Source: Candidatus Melainabacteria bacterium (GTDB taxonomy: Bacteria > Cyanobacteriota > Vampirovibrionia > Obscuribacterales > Obscuribacteraceae). Taken from it: a DNA stretch of 64,000 bases. The DNA lies in the NCBI GenBank assembly GCA_003963305.1, contig RXJR01000033.1, positions 47,563 to 111,562 on the forward strand. Direction: 5' to 3'. Shown here one piece after another: positions 44,401 through 53,090 of this stretch. The notes beneath the pieces are model-generated. The model saw nothing but the letters and a program-made list of their open reading frames with translations, did no database searches and was not told the origin of the DNA. How positions within the stretch are numbered: position 1 is the first letter of the stretch; each line of letters begins with the position of its first letter. The position numbers and the translations under genes were made by a program.

Positions 44401-47005
44401 TAAAGTTGCCCCGTCCCAACCAGCGGCTAAGCCGCAGACTCCGGCACAGCCGGTCCAGCCGCAACCGCAGCCAGTCCAGCCGCAACCGCAGCCAGTCCAG
44501 CCGCAGCCGCAGCCAGTCCAGCCGCAACCACAGCCAGTCCAGCCGCAACCGCAGCCAGTCCAGCCGCAACCACAGCCAGTCCAGCCGCAACCACAGACAG
44601 TCCAGCCGCAACCCGTTCAGAGACCACCCCAACCGGTTCAGCCACCACCGCAGCCAGTCCAGCCACCGCAGCCGGTCCAGACGCGACCACAACCGATTCA
44701 GCAACCGATTCAGCAACCGCCGCAACCGATTGAGCAACCACGGCAACCAGTTCAACAGTCAACGCAGCCGGTCCAGGCGCAAACCCCGGCACAGCCAGTC
44801 CAGCCACAATCGCAAGCGCCGCAGCCAGTTCAACAACTGCCGCAGCCCGTCCAGCAACCGCGGCAACCAGTTCAACAGCCAACGCAACCAGTACAGCAAC
44901 AACCGCAGTCCGTTCAGCAACAACCGCAACCAGTACAGCAACAACCGCAACCAGTACAGGAACAACCGCAGCCCGTTCAGCAACAACCGCAACCAGTCCA
45001 GCCAGAAGCGTTGCGAGCTCAGTCGCAGAGAGAACCGTCTGTGCAGGCAGAACAACCAGGACTTCGGCAAGATCCTTCAGTTCTTGATGATTTCAGCCCC
45101 GGGGCGCCGCCTGTTCACACGCCTGTAAATTCTCAAGTTGTGACACGGGCAGCAACTTCGAAGCCGGTTCACACGCTCGGAAACGCAGCAGCAGGTTTTC
45201 ACAAGGCATTCCAGGAGCAGATTCTGGATCAACACGCGGCACAGCAAAGAGAAATTGCAGCCTCACTGCTTGCTGCCGAGGCTGCTGAAAAGAAGGAGCC
45301 TCCGCCGAGACCTGGTCGTAAAAGCAAGGCGGAAGCCGCTCAAGACGCTGCTGCCGGCATGGGCCCGGTTCAGGCTGCGCTTCAGCGCCGGAACAAGGCG
45401 AAACAACAACAGGCTGTAACGGAAGCGGCCAGCGCAGCTGCCAAGCCGACTGAAGGAGCGTCGAACACTGTTGAGCCTGTCGTAGAATCTGAGGCGCTCG
45501 GAGCCTTGCCGGAGTCATCGGCACAGAAGGAGTCTGTGGCTTTAGCACCTGAAGCGGTATCGTCGCCCACGGTGTCTTCATTTGAACAGGCTGCCGCAAT
45601 GCAGTCGGCTTTAGAGGCAAGAGCGGAAGAGACAGATCAGGCTCAAGCTGCGTTGTTAGCTGCTCAGCAAAAAATGCAGGCGGCACGGAACCAACAAGCA
45701 TCGCATGATCCTAATACCGGCGAAACAGTAATCATCAAAGCGGATCTTTCCATTGCGCATGATGCGATCGCGCCGGACCCAGTTCAACGCTTTACTGGTG
45801 CACCGCCTGTTGGAAAGCGGCGCGGTACGACGGATAAGAGTGCGCAGACACAACCGGCTGCCCAGGAAGTGCCCATGGCACAGCCCGCTCAACCCGTTCA
45901 GCCAGCGCTCGAACCTGCTGCTCAGACACAAACGTCATCAGATCCACAATCTACTCAACACTACCCATGGTCGATTCCTGCACAGACCGCAGAACCGGCT
46001 CTGGCTGAGTCATTTCAGCCCGCTCCTCAAAGTGATGAGTCTGAAAGATATTCCAGTCTGACCAGTGATGTGCCACCAGGAGTAGTGGTACATAACGGAC
46101 CGGTCTCTAAAGGCAGAAAGAAAGATCCGAACCAGGTTCCTGTACCTGTAGAAAGTCCAAGTTTACAGCCTGGCATACAGCCAACACTTTCGGAGACAGA
46201 GACAGTTGCTTCTTACGATTACACCTTGCCGCCCGATGTAGGTGGCAAGGCTCAACAGCAAGCAATTTCCGCTGATCTGGGCGGATATGTGCCGCCTGCT
46301 CCCGACGAGCAACAGAAAATGTACCAGATGTTCGAGCCACCTCTGCCGCTTTCCACCGAGGAGCTTCTTGCTGAAGCGCTCTCATCTCACGATGATTCGG
46401 ATGCTGCTTTTGCCGGTCGATCTGCTCAGTTGGACGGTATCAACTCGTCGTTTGAGGGCGAACAGGTCGGGCAGTATGAGCAATCTTACGATCAATCTCA
46501 TCAATCTTACGATCGAGGCACTGGTCACCCAGCCTCCTCGACTGAAGAAGCTTATGACGCTGCATATCAATCGGATCAGTTTGACGAATATGATGACAGC
46601 TATTCGCCTGCGCCGGTTCAAAACAATCAGGCTATGTTGCAAGATTCCGCTGTCTGGGAAGACAGCGAGTCTGATATGGAGCATCGTCCGCGGTGCACCG
46701 GTTGCGGTACTTTTCTTGAAGTGGGTTCCCAGTTTTGCGGTGAATGTGGACATCGACTCGAGGCTAGAATTCCAGGTTGTCATCTTTGCGGCTCCCCACT
46801 TGAGCCATCGGCAAAATTCTGTGGTGAGTGCGGTTCCAAATGTGGTTCGGTTAGACCGGCACCACCTATGCCCGAACGCCTCCTCGATGCTCACAGAATT
46901 CCTGACAGGCAAAGTGAAGAGTACGAGCAGTACCGGGCGCAATCGACGGAGAAACCTACTCAAAGAAGCTGGGTAGTTAAGCTTTTGAAGATGCTCGAAA
47001 CGTGA
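41456..47005 (+). CDS. Giant UvrD-type helicase with nuclease-like domain and zinc ribbons
   Basis: This is a 1849-residue protein. Residues about 20-180 resemble an AAA-type ATPase lacking a P-loop (ADVLILRNVEAPE). Residues about 210-290 match a DUF559/Vsr-like nuclease (YMLDMAMID, DIECD, DGWKVLKF). A superfamily 1 helicase follows: Walker A GGAGTGKSS near 350, VDEYQDAT near 541, LHEAKGKEF and RRLCYVGMTRAKELLYLS near 913. Then come a Pro/Gln repeat (about 990-1185), a long low-complexity Ala/Gln stretch and two C-terminal zinc ribbons (CTGCG...CGECG, CHLCG...CGECG). It probably unwinds and cuts or repairs DNA. Catalytic competence of the nuclease is inference. Confidence 0.85.
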   Translation: MPPKGHKPAPQPSRTSSPQPADCRDALQWFVDSVGLYQTSARGLIATDFSEECESLLEAAIINLKSRGINPVVIAGDALYRQGEFLWEQAVQHTRFGRPLASQFELDMTGADVLILRNVEAPETAHHLWYLYHHVFYPRALAGKPLLMTSPLTLDELHKYGAACDDFEFAGRKVTWQKLAWLMEATSLDLAHYRTLKDEALPPMLKAEHVLLNALKERGLAVQPQHVLGDYMLDMAMIDRDRKLDIECDVLTSLDSTGANAWQAKKNLLLLSDGWKVLKFTTAEIISNTHACVDVVEEVWTQGRKRSSIGRLLSGQAAASVPELPVDDDVQRLVITHGAGPCAVEGGAGTGKSSCIIHRVAYLLAQGINPDRILVISHSQDTVKSLKSAVEAISDRQAAQRVSFHSWHDLGLKILKENLSAVKRKPPLKVESNPQKVIQRLLTKHKKDLDPVTLELSEELDEFTIASLISLYKANLITPKHLKERSKSDVDELVSKVFQGYEDQLQKINRIDKDDMVSLAAHALVDQVDLRTKYQNQYDYVLVDEYQDATAAGDLMARILAAPQDNLYLTGDEDEAIYESKGGLPRLMADVSLRMPNARCYILEKNWRCHPAIVDHTRQLIANLSRRRVQKDMTSGWGAAPTTAIIGPQFSESEEAEAEWVADEISILIDSGRNPQEIAVLYRYHRYGIIIEEALSRRNIRCVTSHPEAGLVPDEVGDVMAFLKLVMDPDGPKARESFERVCQLRVKEVDPKLSSTIASFAEANNLSYLKAVEIYSEAVAEQSCLDLSQLVRIIRTMHQENCAPAETISLLKRTQRLSDYYRAVKVPPGVNYEPLRKLTALEEEARNYKTVAEFVKAQTATPARGSTSAGFDSDHVVHILTLHEAKGKEFAVSFLVGLAEGLFPADSAMDLEEERRLCYVGMTRAKELLYLSFPSIFNNVGLQPSSFLVEARLMAQQPMHIPAPTLPPAAPQAVTQPPPAPAKVAPSQPAAKPQTPAQPVQPQPQPVQPQPQPVQPQPQPVQPQPQPVQPQPQPVQPQPQPVQPQPQTVQPQPVQRPPQPVQPPPQPVQPPQPVQTRPQPIQQPIQQPPQPIEQPRQPVQQSTQPVQAQTPAQPVQPQSQAPQPVQQLPQPVQQPRQPVQQPTQPVQQQPQSVQQQPQPVQQQPQPVQEQPQPVQQQPQPVQPEALRAQSQREPSVQAEQPGLRQDPSVLDDFSPGAPPVHTPVNSQVVTRAATSKPVHTLGNAAAGFHKAFQEQILDQHAAQQREIAASLLAAEAAEKKEPPPRPGRKSKAEAAQDAAAGMGPVQAALQRRNKAKQQQAVTEAASAAAKPTEGASNTVEPVVESEALGALPESSAQKESVALAPEAVSSPTVSSFEQAAAMQSALEARAEETDQAQAALLAAQQKMQAARNQQASHDPNTGETVIIKADLSIAHDAIAPDPVQRFTGAPPVGKRRGTTDKSAQTQPAAQEVPMAQPAQPVQPALEPAAQTQTSSDPQSTQHYPWSIPAQTAEPALAESFQPAPQSDESERYSSLTSDVPPGVVVHNGPVSKGRKKDPNQVPVPVESPSLQPGIQPTLSETETVASYDYTLPPDVGGKAQQQAISADLGGYVPPAPDEQQKMYQMFEPPLPLSTEELLAEALSSHDDSDAAFAGRSAQLDGINSSFEGEQVGQYEQSYDQSHQSYDRGTGHPASSTEEAYDAAYQSDQFDEYDDSYSPAPVQNNQAMLQDSAVWEDSESDMEHRPRCTGCGTFLEVGSQFCGECGHRLEARIPGCHLCGSPLEPSAKFCGECGSKCGSVRPAPPMPERLLDAHRIPDRQSEEYEQYRAQSTEKPTQRSWVVKLLKMLET
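44448..45006 (+). repeat. Pro/Gln-coding minisatellite
   Basis: About 560 bases of imperfect 21-base units encode variants of the heptad PQPQPVQ (early copies nearly identical, later ones QQPQPVQ or QQPRQPV). The repeat lies inside the helicase gene between the motor and the C-terminal ribbons. It stays in frame throughout, and long spurious open frames appear on the other strand because of the repeat. Confidence 0.95.
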
Positions 47006-47015
47006 TCGGGTCGGG

Positions 47016-47669
47016 TTATTTCAGGAGCCCTTGCTTAAGTGCTTGAACTGCAGCTTGTGTGCGATCTGAGACCTCGAGCTTGTCCATGATACGTTTCAGG
47101 TGTGTTTTTACTGTCTCCACGCTAACCATCAGGCGAGAGGCAATTTCGTTGTTGGTCAATCCTTCAGTCACACAAGTCAGAACTTCGATTTCTCTTGGTG
47201 ACAGTGTCAGTTTTTTTACTTCGAGATCGCCCTGAGCTAATCCCGTCTTGATGTAGTTCAGAACAATTTCTGCGATTTCGCGATCAAACCAGGCGGCTCC
47301 GCTATCCACGGTTTTGATTGCCGCTATCAAGTTGTTTGTCGTGACGTTCTTGAGACAGTAACCGTGCGCTCCGGCTGCCAGAGCAGCAAAGACGTAAGAC
47401 TGTGTTTCGAAGGACGTGAACATGATGATTTTTGTAGCGGGCACAGCTTCTTTCAGAAGGTGGCTGGCTTCGATGCCGTTCATCATGGGCATGACGATAT
47501 CCATGACAATGACTCTGGGCTTGAGTTTCTTTGCCTTCTCGATCGCTTCTTTACCGTTACTCGCTTCACCCACAACTTCGAAACCCTCGACATTCGAGAG
47601 CAAGCTCTTGAGGCCGAAGCGCATTACTTCGTGGTCTTCTACGACCAGAATGGTGATTTTTGGATCCAT
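47016..47669 (-). CDS. NarL/FixJ-type response regulator
   Basis: The ATG at 47669 gives 217 residues. The receiver domain has VVEDHEVMRFG, the phospho-acceptor in VMDIVMPMMNG near residue 57 and a conserved lysine region. The LuxR-type helix-turn-helix is at the C-terminus (LTLSPREIEVLTCVTEGLTNNEIASRL, VKTHLKRIMDKL). No kinase gene is adjacent. It is convergent with the helicase gene, 10 bases away. Confidence 0.93.
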   Translation of the reverse strand: MDPKITILVVEDHEVMRFGLKSLLSNVEGFEVVGEASNGKEAIEKAKKLKPRVIVMDIVMPMMNGIEASHLLKEAVPATKIIMFTSFETQSYVFAALAAGAHGYCLKNVTTNNLIAAIKTVDSGAAWFDREIAEIVLNYIKTGLAQGDLEVKKLTLSPREIEVLTCVTEGLTNNEIASRLMVSVETVKTHLKRIMDKLEVSDRTQAAVQALKQGLLK

Positions 47670-47871
47670 TGAATTAAGCTTACACTCTTTTTGCAGTGAG
47701 GAACGCGATTTCAATCTGCTCAACTCTTCAACAGCTTCTTTTATTTTATAATTTATAGTAGATAAAGGGAAAAAGACAAAAGCCTGTGCCCGTAAGGGAT
47801 ACAAGCTTTTGTCGAAAGTGGACTGGGCATCAGCGTCTTGTTTTCAAGTTTCAAGCTGCTGCCAAGCATAA

Positions 47872-48642
47872 TTAGCTGAAGAGCCAGCCGAAGATGGCGC
47901 GGAAGAATCCACGCACACCGTTGGCGACGCGCGTGCTGAACGGCAGAACGGTCTTCTTGAGCGCGTTTAACTGTGCCGCTGACCCGTTGAACCAGTCGGT
48001 GTCGACGTTGCCAGTGATACCGGCGACGGTGCCAGTCTCGGAGTCCTGCCAGAAAGTCCAGTCCGAATAGGGCGCGGGCACGGTCGGTGCCGTCACCTTG
48101 TAGTGAGCGACCCAGAGCAGGTACTTCTTCAGCTTCGGCGATCCGCCCAGGATATCGCGCACGAAGCTCGAGCTCGCGTAGAGAATAGGGGTGACACCGA
48201 GCTGTTTCTCGACGCCATCCATCCATTCGACGATCTTCGCCACACGCTGGTCGACGGTCATGGTGAGCCACGCCGCCTGCATGTGAGCCGCTTCGTCCGG
48301 CGCAGTGATCCACCGCGAGGGCACTTCGGCGTCGAGTACCGGCGGCAAATCGCCAGACTTGAGGCTGCCTACCTGGTTGCAGAAGTTGGTCACCTGCTGC
48401 GACACAGACGACGTCGGGATGAAGAAGTGGTATGCGCCGGCGGGAATGCCGAGAGCACGAGCCCGGGCGATGTTGGTGGCATACTGATCGTCGCCGAGCG
48501 TGAGACCTTCAGACGCCTTGATGAAAACGAAGTTGACACCGGCATTCTTGACCTTGTTCCAGTCGATGATGCCGTTGTGATGTGAGACGTCGATGCCGAA
48601 GAGACGGTTCGAAGCAAGACGATTGCGGTTGGACATGAGCAT
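47872..48642 (-). CDS. GH25 family lysozyme
   Basis: The 256-residue protein is a family 25 muramidase: GIDVSHHNGIIDWNKV, FIKASEG, AGAYHFF, the catalytic VLDAEVP, and WTFWQDSETGTVAGI near the end. The start has no signal peptide, so export would need another route. The coding region looks more GC-rich than its surroundings, like the VanX-like gene, suggesting transfer. It would cut peptidoglycan between N-acetylmuramic acid and N-acetylglucosamine. Confidence 0.93.
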   Translation of the reverse strand: MLMSNRNRLASNRLFGIDVSHHNGIIDWNKVKNAGVNFVFIKASEGLTLGDDQYATNIARARALGIPAGAYHFFIPTSSVSQQVTNFCNQVGSLKSGDLPPVLDAEVPSRWITAPDEAAHMQAAWLTMTVDQRVAKIVEWMDGVEKQLGVTPILYASSSFVRDILGGSPKLKKYLLWVAHYKVTAPTVPAPYSDWTFWQDSETGTVAGITGNVDTDWFNGSAAQLNALKKTVLPFSTRVANGVRGFFRAIFGWLFS

Positions 48643-49138
48643 GGTCTGATTCCTCAGATTTATGTGAGTTCTATAGCGTTCTCCTCCTTGGGGATTCCCC
48701 AGGGCTAGGAAACGATGTGTGAAAGTTTTGAAGCTGCTAGTCTCGGGTCGTTAAGCCAATCCAGTCCAAATCAACACAGCGTGGCTGAGCATGAATGGCT
48801 TGAACTCGACGCGAAGGAATCGGTTTGAGTGGATTTCGAGAAAAACAACTTGAGAGACAATGACAACAGTTTTGCTCATTTCGATGCGCATAAGTAATAG
48901 GTACTTTTGTTTTTATGCAAAAACTCATTCATAACGGTTCTCGCAAGCTATCACTTCTTGGCAGCGGGTGTTGGGCGTTGATGCCCAGAAAACCAGGCTT
49001 TTGCCTTGTTTTTGGCTGGAAGCGTTTTTGATTGCTACCGTTTGGTGGCGATGTCGTGTTACATCCTGTCACGGCAATCAACAACTATATGAGTTGTGCG
49101 AGCTTTATACTGTTTGCACTGCAGACAGAACAATGTGA
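48643..49138. other. Intergenic region with terminator-like hairpin
   Basis: No gene is supported over about 500 bases. At 48989-49012, AAAACCAGGC-TTTT-GCCTTGTTTT forms a near-perfect A/T-flanked hairpin that could end transcription in either direction. A short TGGGC/GCCCA repeat precedes it. Confidence 0.6.
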
Positions 49139-49699
49139 GTGGGTATTGTGAAAAACAAAGCATCAGAAAAGAAGAACAAGGCACCGGAAGAGCTAGTGAT
49201 CAAGTTACTTTCCGAAAAGGACGTGGATATTTTCTGGACGCTGCGCTTGAAGGCTCTTAAGGATGAGCCGCATTCTTTTGGCGCTGATTATGATGAATCG
49301 ACGGCGCTTGATCCGAAAGAGGTAGCTGGACGGCTTGTCTGCAACGACGATAATTTTGTGCTGGGTGCATTCTGTCCAGATTTGATTGGATATATTGGCT
49401 TTGTGCGTCAAAAAACCAAGAAAATGCGCCATCAGGGCACACTTTGGGGCTTGTACCTGTTGCCTGAGTATCGCGGTCGGAGTATTGCTCGGCAGCTTAT
49501 GGTGGCATCGATTATGTATGCACAGGAATTGCCTGATCTGGAATATCTGAAATTAACCGTGACCATTCCCAACAAACCAGCGACGAAGTTGTATAAATCG
49601 CTTGGTTTCGAGAAATATGGAGTCGAGCCGGCTGCTTTGAAGGTGGATGGTAAGTACGTCGACGAAGCTCTGATGCAATTGAAGCTGCATCAAGACTAG
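49139..49699 (+). CDS. GNAT-family acetyltransferase
   Basis: The 186-residue protein starts at GTG. It has the GNAT core: VIKLLSEKDVDIFWTLRLKAL, a strand FVRQKTKKMRHQGTLWGLYLLP and the acetyl-CoA loop YRGRSIARQLM near residue 115, then KLYKSLGFEKYGVEP. It acetylates an amine of an unknown substrate, perhaps a protein or an antibiotic. The start codon is uncertain because no ribosome site is clear. Confidence 0.88.
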   Translation: MGIVKNKASEKKNKAPEELVIKLLSEKDVDIFWTLRLKALKDEPHSFGADYDESTALDPKEVAGRLVCNDDNFVLGAFCPDLIGYIGFVRQKTKKMRHQGTLWGLYLLPEYRGRSIARQLMVASIMYAQELPDLEYLKLTVTIPNKPATKLYKSLGFEKYGVEPAALKVDGKYVDEALMQLKLHQD

Positions 49700-50478
49700 T
49701 GTTTGTGATTATTGCCCAGACCATCGCCAAAATCTCCGAGCATATCTTTGACGGCTTCCTCTTGATCTTTGGATTGACAGGCAGCGCTCGAGGTCGCTAC
49801 CCGTGTCCATGATGGAAGCCGTTTTTCAAAGTCTGCATCCGTGAATTGCTTTTTGGCATAAGTCATTGTTCTAAGGTAGACTTTTTCTTCGTCGTCGAAA
49901 TCTTTGTAGCGCACTCTGACAGGAATTCCGGGTGGGCTTGCCAGTCCGAACACTCGTCCCAGCAGCGCCACTGCTCGCGGTGGCGCCGGAATAGCAGGAT
50001 TAACCCAGACATCGATAGTTTTGGGATTTCCGCTGCTGTTAGTTACGTTTTTTCTGGCTTCCGTAGCCCGTTTTAGATATTCAGGTGATGTTGTATAGAG
50101 AAGCAGTCCGTCGGGTTGTTTCTTAGGCGGCGAATATTTTGCATCTGAGAGCATTCTGCCGGTGAATAGAGTTACGCCCTGAGTCAAGGTGGCCGTGAAA
50201 TTGTCGATGTTGCCTTCGAAATAAGTCTTTGCGGATGGATTGAGAATTTGTAGTTTCCATTCGGGTGCCCGACTCGAGTAGATTAAACCGCGCCCGTGTT
50301 CGATAATCTGTATCGCTTTCGGATAGACCCGCATTGTAATGTTTCCAACTAACAAACTTTTTTGAGTCAATTCGTACCCGGGCTCTGCCTTCTCGGCTGC
50401 GAAAACGGGGCTGTGAGCCGTTGCAAGGCTTGCCACGAACAGGACGATTGCCAGTAAACATTTACTGGACGCGTTCAA
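49696..50478 (-). CDS. Secreted protein of unknown function
   Basis: A TTG at 50478 gives 260 residues with a signal peptide (CLLAIVLFVASLATAHSPVFA); a TTG at 50517 is also possible. The mature protein has a beta-rich body (VGNITMRVYPKAIQI, YFEGNIDNFTATL) and an acidic, His-containing tail. No family is recognised. It overlaps the end of coaE and converges with the GNAT gene (4-base overlap). Confidence 0.65.
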   Translation of the reverse strand: MNASSKCLLAIVLFVASLATAHSPVFAAEKAEPGYELTQKSLLVGNITMRVYPKAIQIIEHGRGLIYSSRAPEWKLQILNPSAKTYFEGNIDNFTATLTQGVTLFTGRMLSDAKYSPPKKQPDGLLLYTTSPEYLKRATEARKNVTNSSGNPKTIDVWVNPAIPAPPRAVALLGRVFGLASPPGIPVRVRYKDFDDEEKVYLRTMTYAKKQFTDADFEKRLPSWTRVATSSAACQSKDQEEAVKDMLGDFGDGLGNNHKH

Positions 50479-51097
50479 GTTCGAGCTTATGTTTGATTTT
50501 TTCAAGGAGAAGATCAACTTGTTGCGCAGTGTTCTGGGGTGTGCCTGAGTTGTCTATAACGGCGTCGGAGAGGGATGCCTTTTTCTCCTGGCTCCATTGG
50601 GCAGCCAGTCTTTTTTCCACTTCTGAATCGGAGAGATTGTCTCGTTGTCGCAAACGCTGTTTCAATGTTTCCAGGTCGGTCGTAACCGCCCATATCTCAT
50701 TGTATTCGTTCTGCAGACCGGCTTCGAACAAAAGTGGTGCTAATACTGCTGCAATCGAGTTCTCCGGCAATTCATTAATTCGTCGCCGAGTTTCTTTAAT
50801 GACAGCCGGGTGCACGATTGCCTCCAGGTCTTTTCGCGCCGTTGTATCTGAGAAGACAACTTTTCCAAGCCTGACGCGATCGATAGCTCCATTCCTTTCC
50901 GGATCTACGATGTTCTCGCCGAAGCGCTCCACTACTGCCTTTCTAGTGGGCGTCTCAAGACGGAGCAGGTCGTGAACGATGCTATCCGAATCGAAAACAG
51001 GCACGTTTCGCTCAGCTAAGAGCTTTCCAACCAGTGATTTGCCGGAAGAAATCGTTCCCGTAATTCCGAGTATGTACGGATGTTCTGTTTTAGCCAA
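50462..51097 (-). CDS. coaE: Dephospho-CoA kinase
   Basis: The 211-residue protein has Walker A GITGTISSGKSLVGKLL at the N-terminus, FDSDSIVHDLL, and APLLFEAGLQNEYNEIWAVTT, the usual CoaE segments. It phosphorylates dephospho-CoA, the last step of coenzyme A synthesis. It lies between two secreted-protein genes on the same strand. Confidence 0.95.
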   Translation of the reverse strand: MAKTEHPYILGITGTISSGKSLVGKLLAERNVPVFDSDSIVHDLLRLETPTRKAVVERFGENIVDPERNGAIDRVRLGKVVFSDTTARKDLEAIVHPAVIKETRRRINELPENSIAAVLAPLLFEAGLQNEYNEIWAVTTDLETLKQRLRQRDNLSDSEVEKRLAAQWSQEKKASLSDAVIDNSGTPQNTAQQVDLLLEKIKHKLELERVQ

Positions 51098-51883
51098 CTA
51101 GAGTAATCCCTTGTCGCTTATGGACGATTCGACGTAATTCAACAAATCGTCGAATGTATTTTGCCTGGAGCGGTTGTCTGCATCAAGTCCGATGCGCACG
51201 AGCGTGGTTGTTTTGGAAATCGGTTTAACCGAGATGATGATGCGTGATCTTTCCGGGGCGCTGTCTGCTGGATGAGCAAGGATCTGTCCGGCTGAGTCAT
51301 ACATGTCGTCGATTACGAATCCTTTTGCCGAGCATGCCGCTGTGACCGCCGCAGTTGTGTCCTCGAAGCTGGCGTTTACCAGCCTCGACGCCTTTACCAG
51401 ACCGCCGTGTGCGTCGGGGCTCTCCGATCTCAGTTTGTAAGCGCGTGTTCTCCACGAGAGGTTGTCTTTTAATTGTCCACCGTTTAGTGGTGCCAGTAGT
51501 GACACTGCAGGTGGTGTGGGAATGGGAGGGCGCGGCATCAATTCCGGATGAGTTACTGCCGGCGAAGGTGTGGATGTCGCGGCGTCGGCTGGCGAGCTTG
51601 TGGACTGATCGGGTGCGGTTTTCGTACCATTATCCGGAACTGACATGGCATCGTCGAGATCATTGACGGCGGGCTTCGCGGGAATCTTTTCCTGTGGTTT
51701 CATCACCGGCACATCAGGAGCGAGTGCAGGTGATTGGATAATTTCAGGTGGCTTTTTTGGCCTTGACCGTTCATAAAAGTCCTGATGAGGATCAGGTATC
51801 GCATCAACCTGGGCCGGAGCCGGATTGGTTAATAGCGGGAGCGTTGCACAGATCAAAATTATTAGAAGAGAAGGCTTTTTCAT
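51098..51883 (-). CDS. Secreted Pro-rich protein of unknown function
   Basis: The 261-residue protein (ATG 51883) has a signal peptide (LLIILICATLPLLTNPAPAQ) and a Pro/Ser/Thr/Ala-rich linker of about 100 residues. The C-terminal domain of about 110 residues includes FEDTTAAVTAACSAKGF and SRIIISVKPISKTTTLVRIGLD. No family is recognised. It ends immediately upstream of coaE. Confidence 0.65.
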   Translation of the reverse strand: MKKPSLLIILICATLPLLTNPAPAQVDAIPDPHQDFYERSRPKKPPEIIQSPALAPDVPVMKPQEKIPAKPAVNDLDDAMSVPDNGTKTAPDQSTSSPADAATSTPSPAVTHPELMPRPPIPTPPAVSLLAPLNGGQLKDNLSWRTRAYKLRSESPDAHGGLVKASRLVNASFEDTTAAVTAACSAKGFVIDDMYDSAGQILAHPADSAPERSRIIISVKPISKTTTLVRIGLDADNRSRQNTFDDLLNYVESSISDKGLL

Positions 51884-51992
51884 GGAGTTCAATCGGTCAG
51901 TTCCTCAACCAATCCAGTTTATCAGCTCGAAAATTTATAGTGCACTTGTCAAAGAGTGGGAGTAAACTAGAAGCACCGCTAAAGCTGACCGC

Positions 51993-53084
51993 ATGGCACT
52001 ATCGATCCACCGCACGATTGCAAACATCTTGATACAGGGGGCGATTTCCCTGGCGTATTCTTGTGCTGCGCCGGCCATGACTCCAGCGGCGCTCTATCCG
52101 GCTGGTTCGGCAAGCGCTCCGATGACCCTCATGCAGAAGGGGCAGCGGTTCATGGAGCTGGGGCAATACTCTCAGGCAGAAGAATGTTTCAGGCAATCAG
52201 CTGTGGAACACCCTCGCGATGCGTCGGTTCATTACTTTTTAGCCAACGCTCTCGTCTATGAAAAGAAGCATCCGCAAGCGATGGAAGAATATAACCTGGC
52301 TTACAGGCTCGACCCGTACGGACCCGTCTCTGGATATTGCCGCAAGGCTTTGATGACTTACCGATTGCATGGAGCACCTCCCCCATGTGAAAGTGAGGAG
52401 AATGAGCCGATTTCAGCTGCTGAGCGGTTGGGAATCACTGTGCCGAAGGAAAGTGGGCACGGGGCGGTGGTGAGAGTTATTCGCAGTCAGGTAGAGCGTG
52501 AAAAGAGCCGTCATCGCCAGTACGCTGAGTCGATCGCCGCTACGATGGTACGAGGCGGCGAGACGCGTGCCAAAATTATTGAACGTAATGCGCAAGATGC
52601 GATCAATGAAGCGCTCAACAGTCCTATGCGTATGCGCCCTTTTGAGAATCCATTTACGGCTATAGAAAACCGAAAATTGCAAATCGAGCAAATGCGCAAA
52701 GAGGCGGAAGAAGCTGCTAAGCATGAGCGTGATGCGGCAGCCGAGAAGTCGGATTCATACAAGAGATGGTCGCTCGATCATGAGTTTTCACTAGACGAAA
52801 TTGCCTCCAATTTGGAAGCGCAATTACTGATGAAATCGCTGCCGGGCAGTGCCCGACTTCGTCCTGAGGGTACGGGGCTCTTCGTTCGCTATTATGGCCG
52901 GTCGAATAATGATGTCGATGTGCATAATAGTGTCGCTCATTTTACCGATCATCGCAGCTTCGAGAACGATGATGCGGAAGATGCGCGTGAGCAAGAAGAT
53001 ACAGGTAAGTTGGTGCAAAAAGCCCACAACCAGCGCCCGCTGCAGGTGCGCGAAGGCACCGTTCGTGGTGCTCTAATCAAGTAG
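51993..53084 (+). CDS. Secreted TPR protein
   Basis: The 363-residue protein has a weak N-terminal signal (NILIQGAISLAYSCAAPAMT), then two clear tetratricopeptide repeats (AEECFRQSAVEHPRDASVHYFLANALVYEKK, AMEEYNLAYRLDPYG), and a long charged helical region with EAEEAAKHERDAAAEKS. It probably docks other proteins outside the cytoplasmic membrane. The LysM-like protein gene follows by 6 bases. Confidence 0.8.
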   Translation: MALSIHRTIANILIQGAISLAYSCAAPAMTPAALYPAGSASAPMTLMQKGQRFMELGQYSQAEECFRQSAVEHPRDASVHYFLANALVYEKKHPQAMEEYNLAYRLDPYGPVSGYCRKALMTYRLHGAPPPCESEENEPISAAERLGITVPKESGHGAVVRVIRSQVEREKSRHRQYAESIAATMVRGGETRAKIIERNAQDAINEALNSPMRMRPFENPFTAIENRKLQIEQMRKEAEEAAKHERDAAAEKSDSYKRWSLDHEFSLDEIASNLEAQLLMKSLPGSARLRPEGTGLFVRYYGRSNNDVDVHNSVAHFTDHRSFENDDAEDAREQEDTGKLVQKAHNQRPLQVREGTVRGALIK

Positions 53085-53090
53085 CGTGCT

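Noticed and set aside
44291..45128. Long open frames on other frames and strands over the Pro/Gln repeat
   Set aside because: They are produced by the 21-base repeat being free of stops in several frames; their translations are low-complexity Leu/Trp/Arg, Ala/Val or Ser/Arg runs.
45093..46976. Open frames of 90-240 codons opposite or out of frame with the helicase C-terminus
   Set aside because: No family motifs or ribosome sites; the helicase frame continues to a proper zinc-ribbon ending.
48103..48585. 160-codon frame opposite the GH25 gene
   Set aside because: Shadow of a GC-rich gene with no recognisable domain.
48737..48928. 63-codon minus-strand frame
   Set aside because: No ribosome site or similarity; treated as intergenic.
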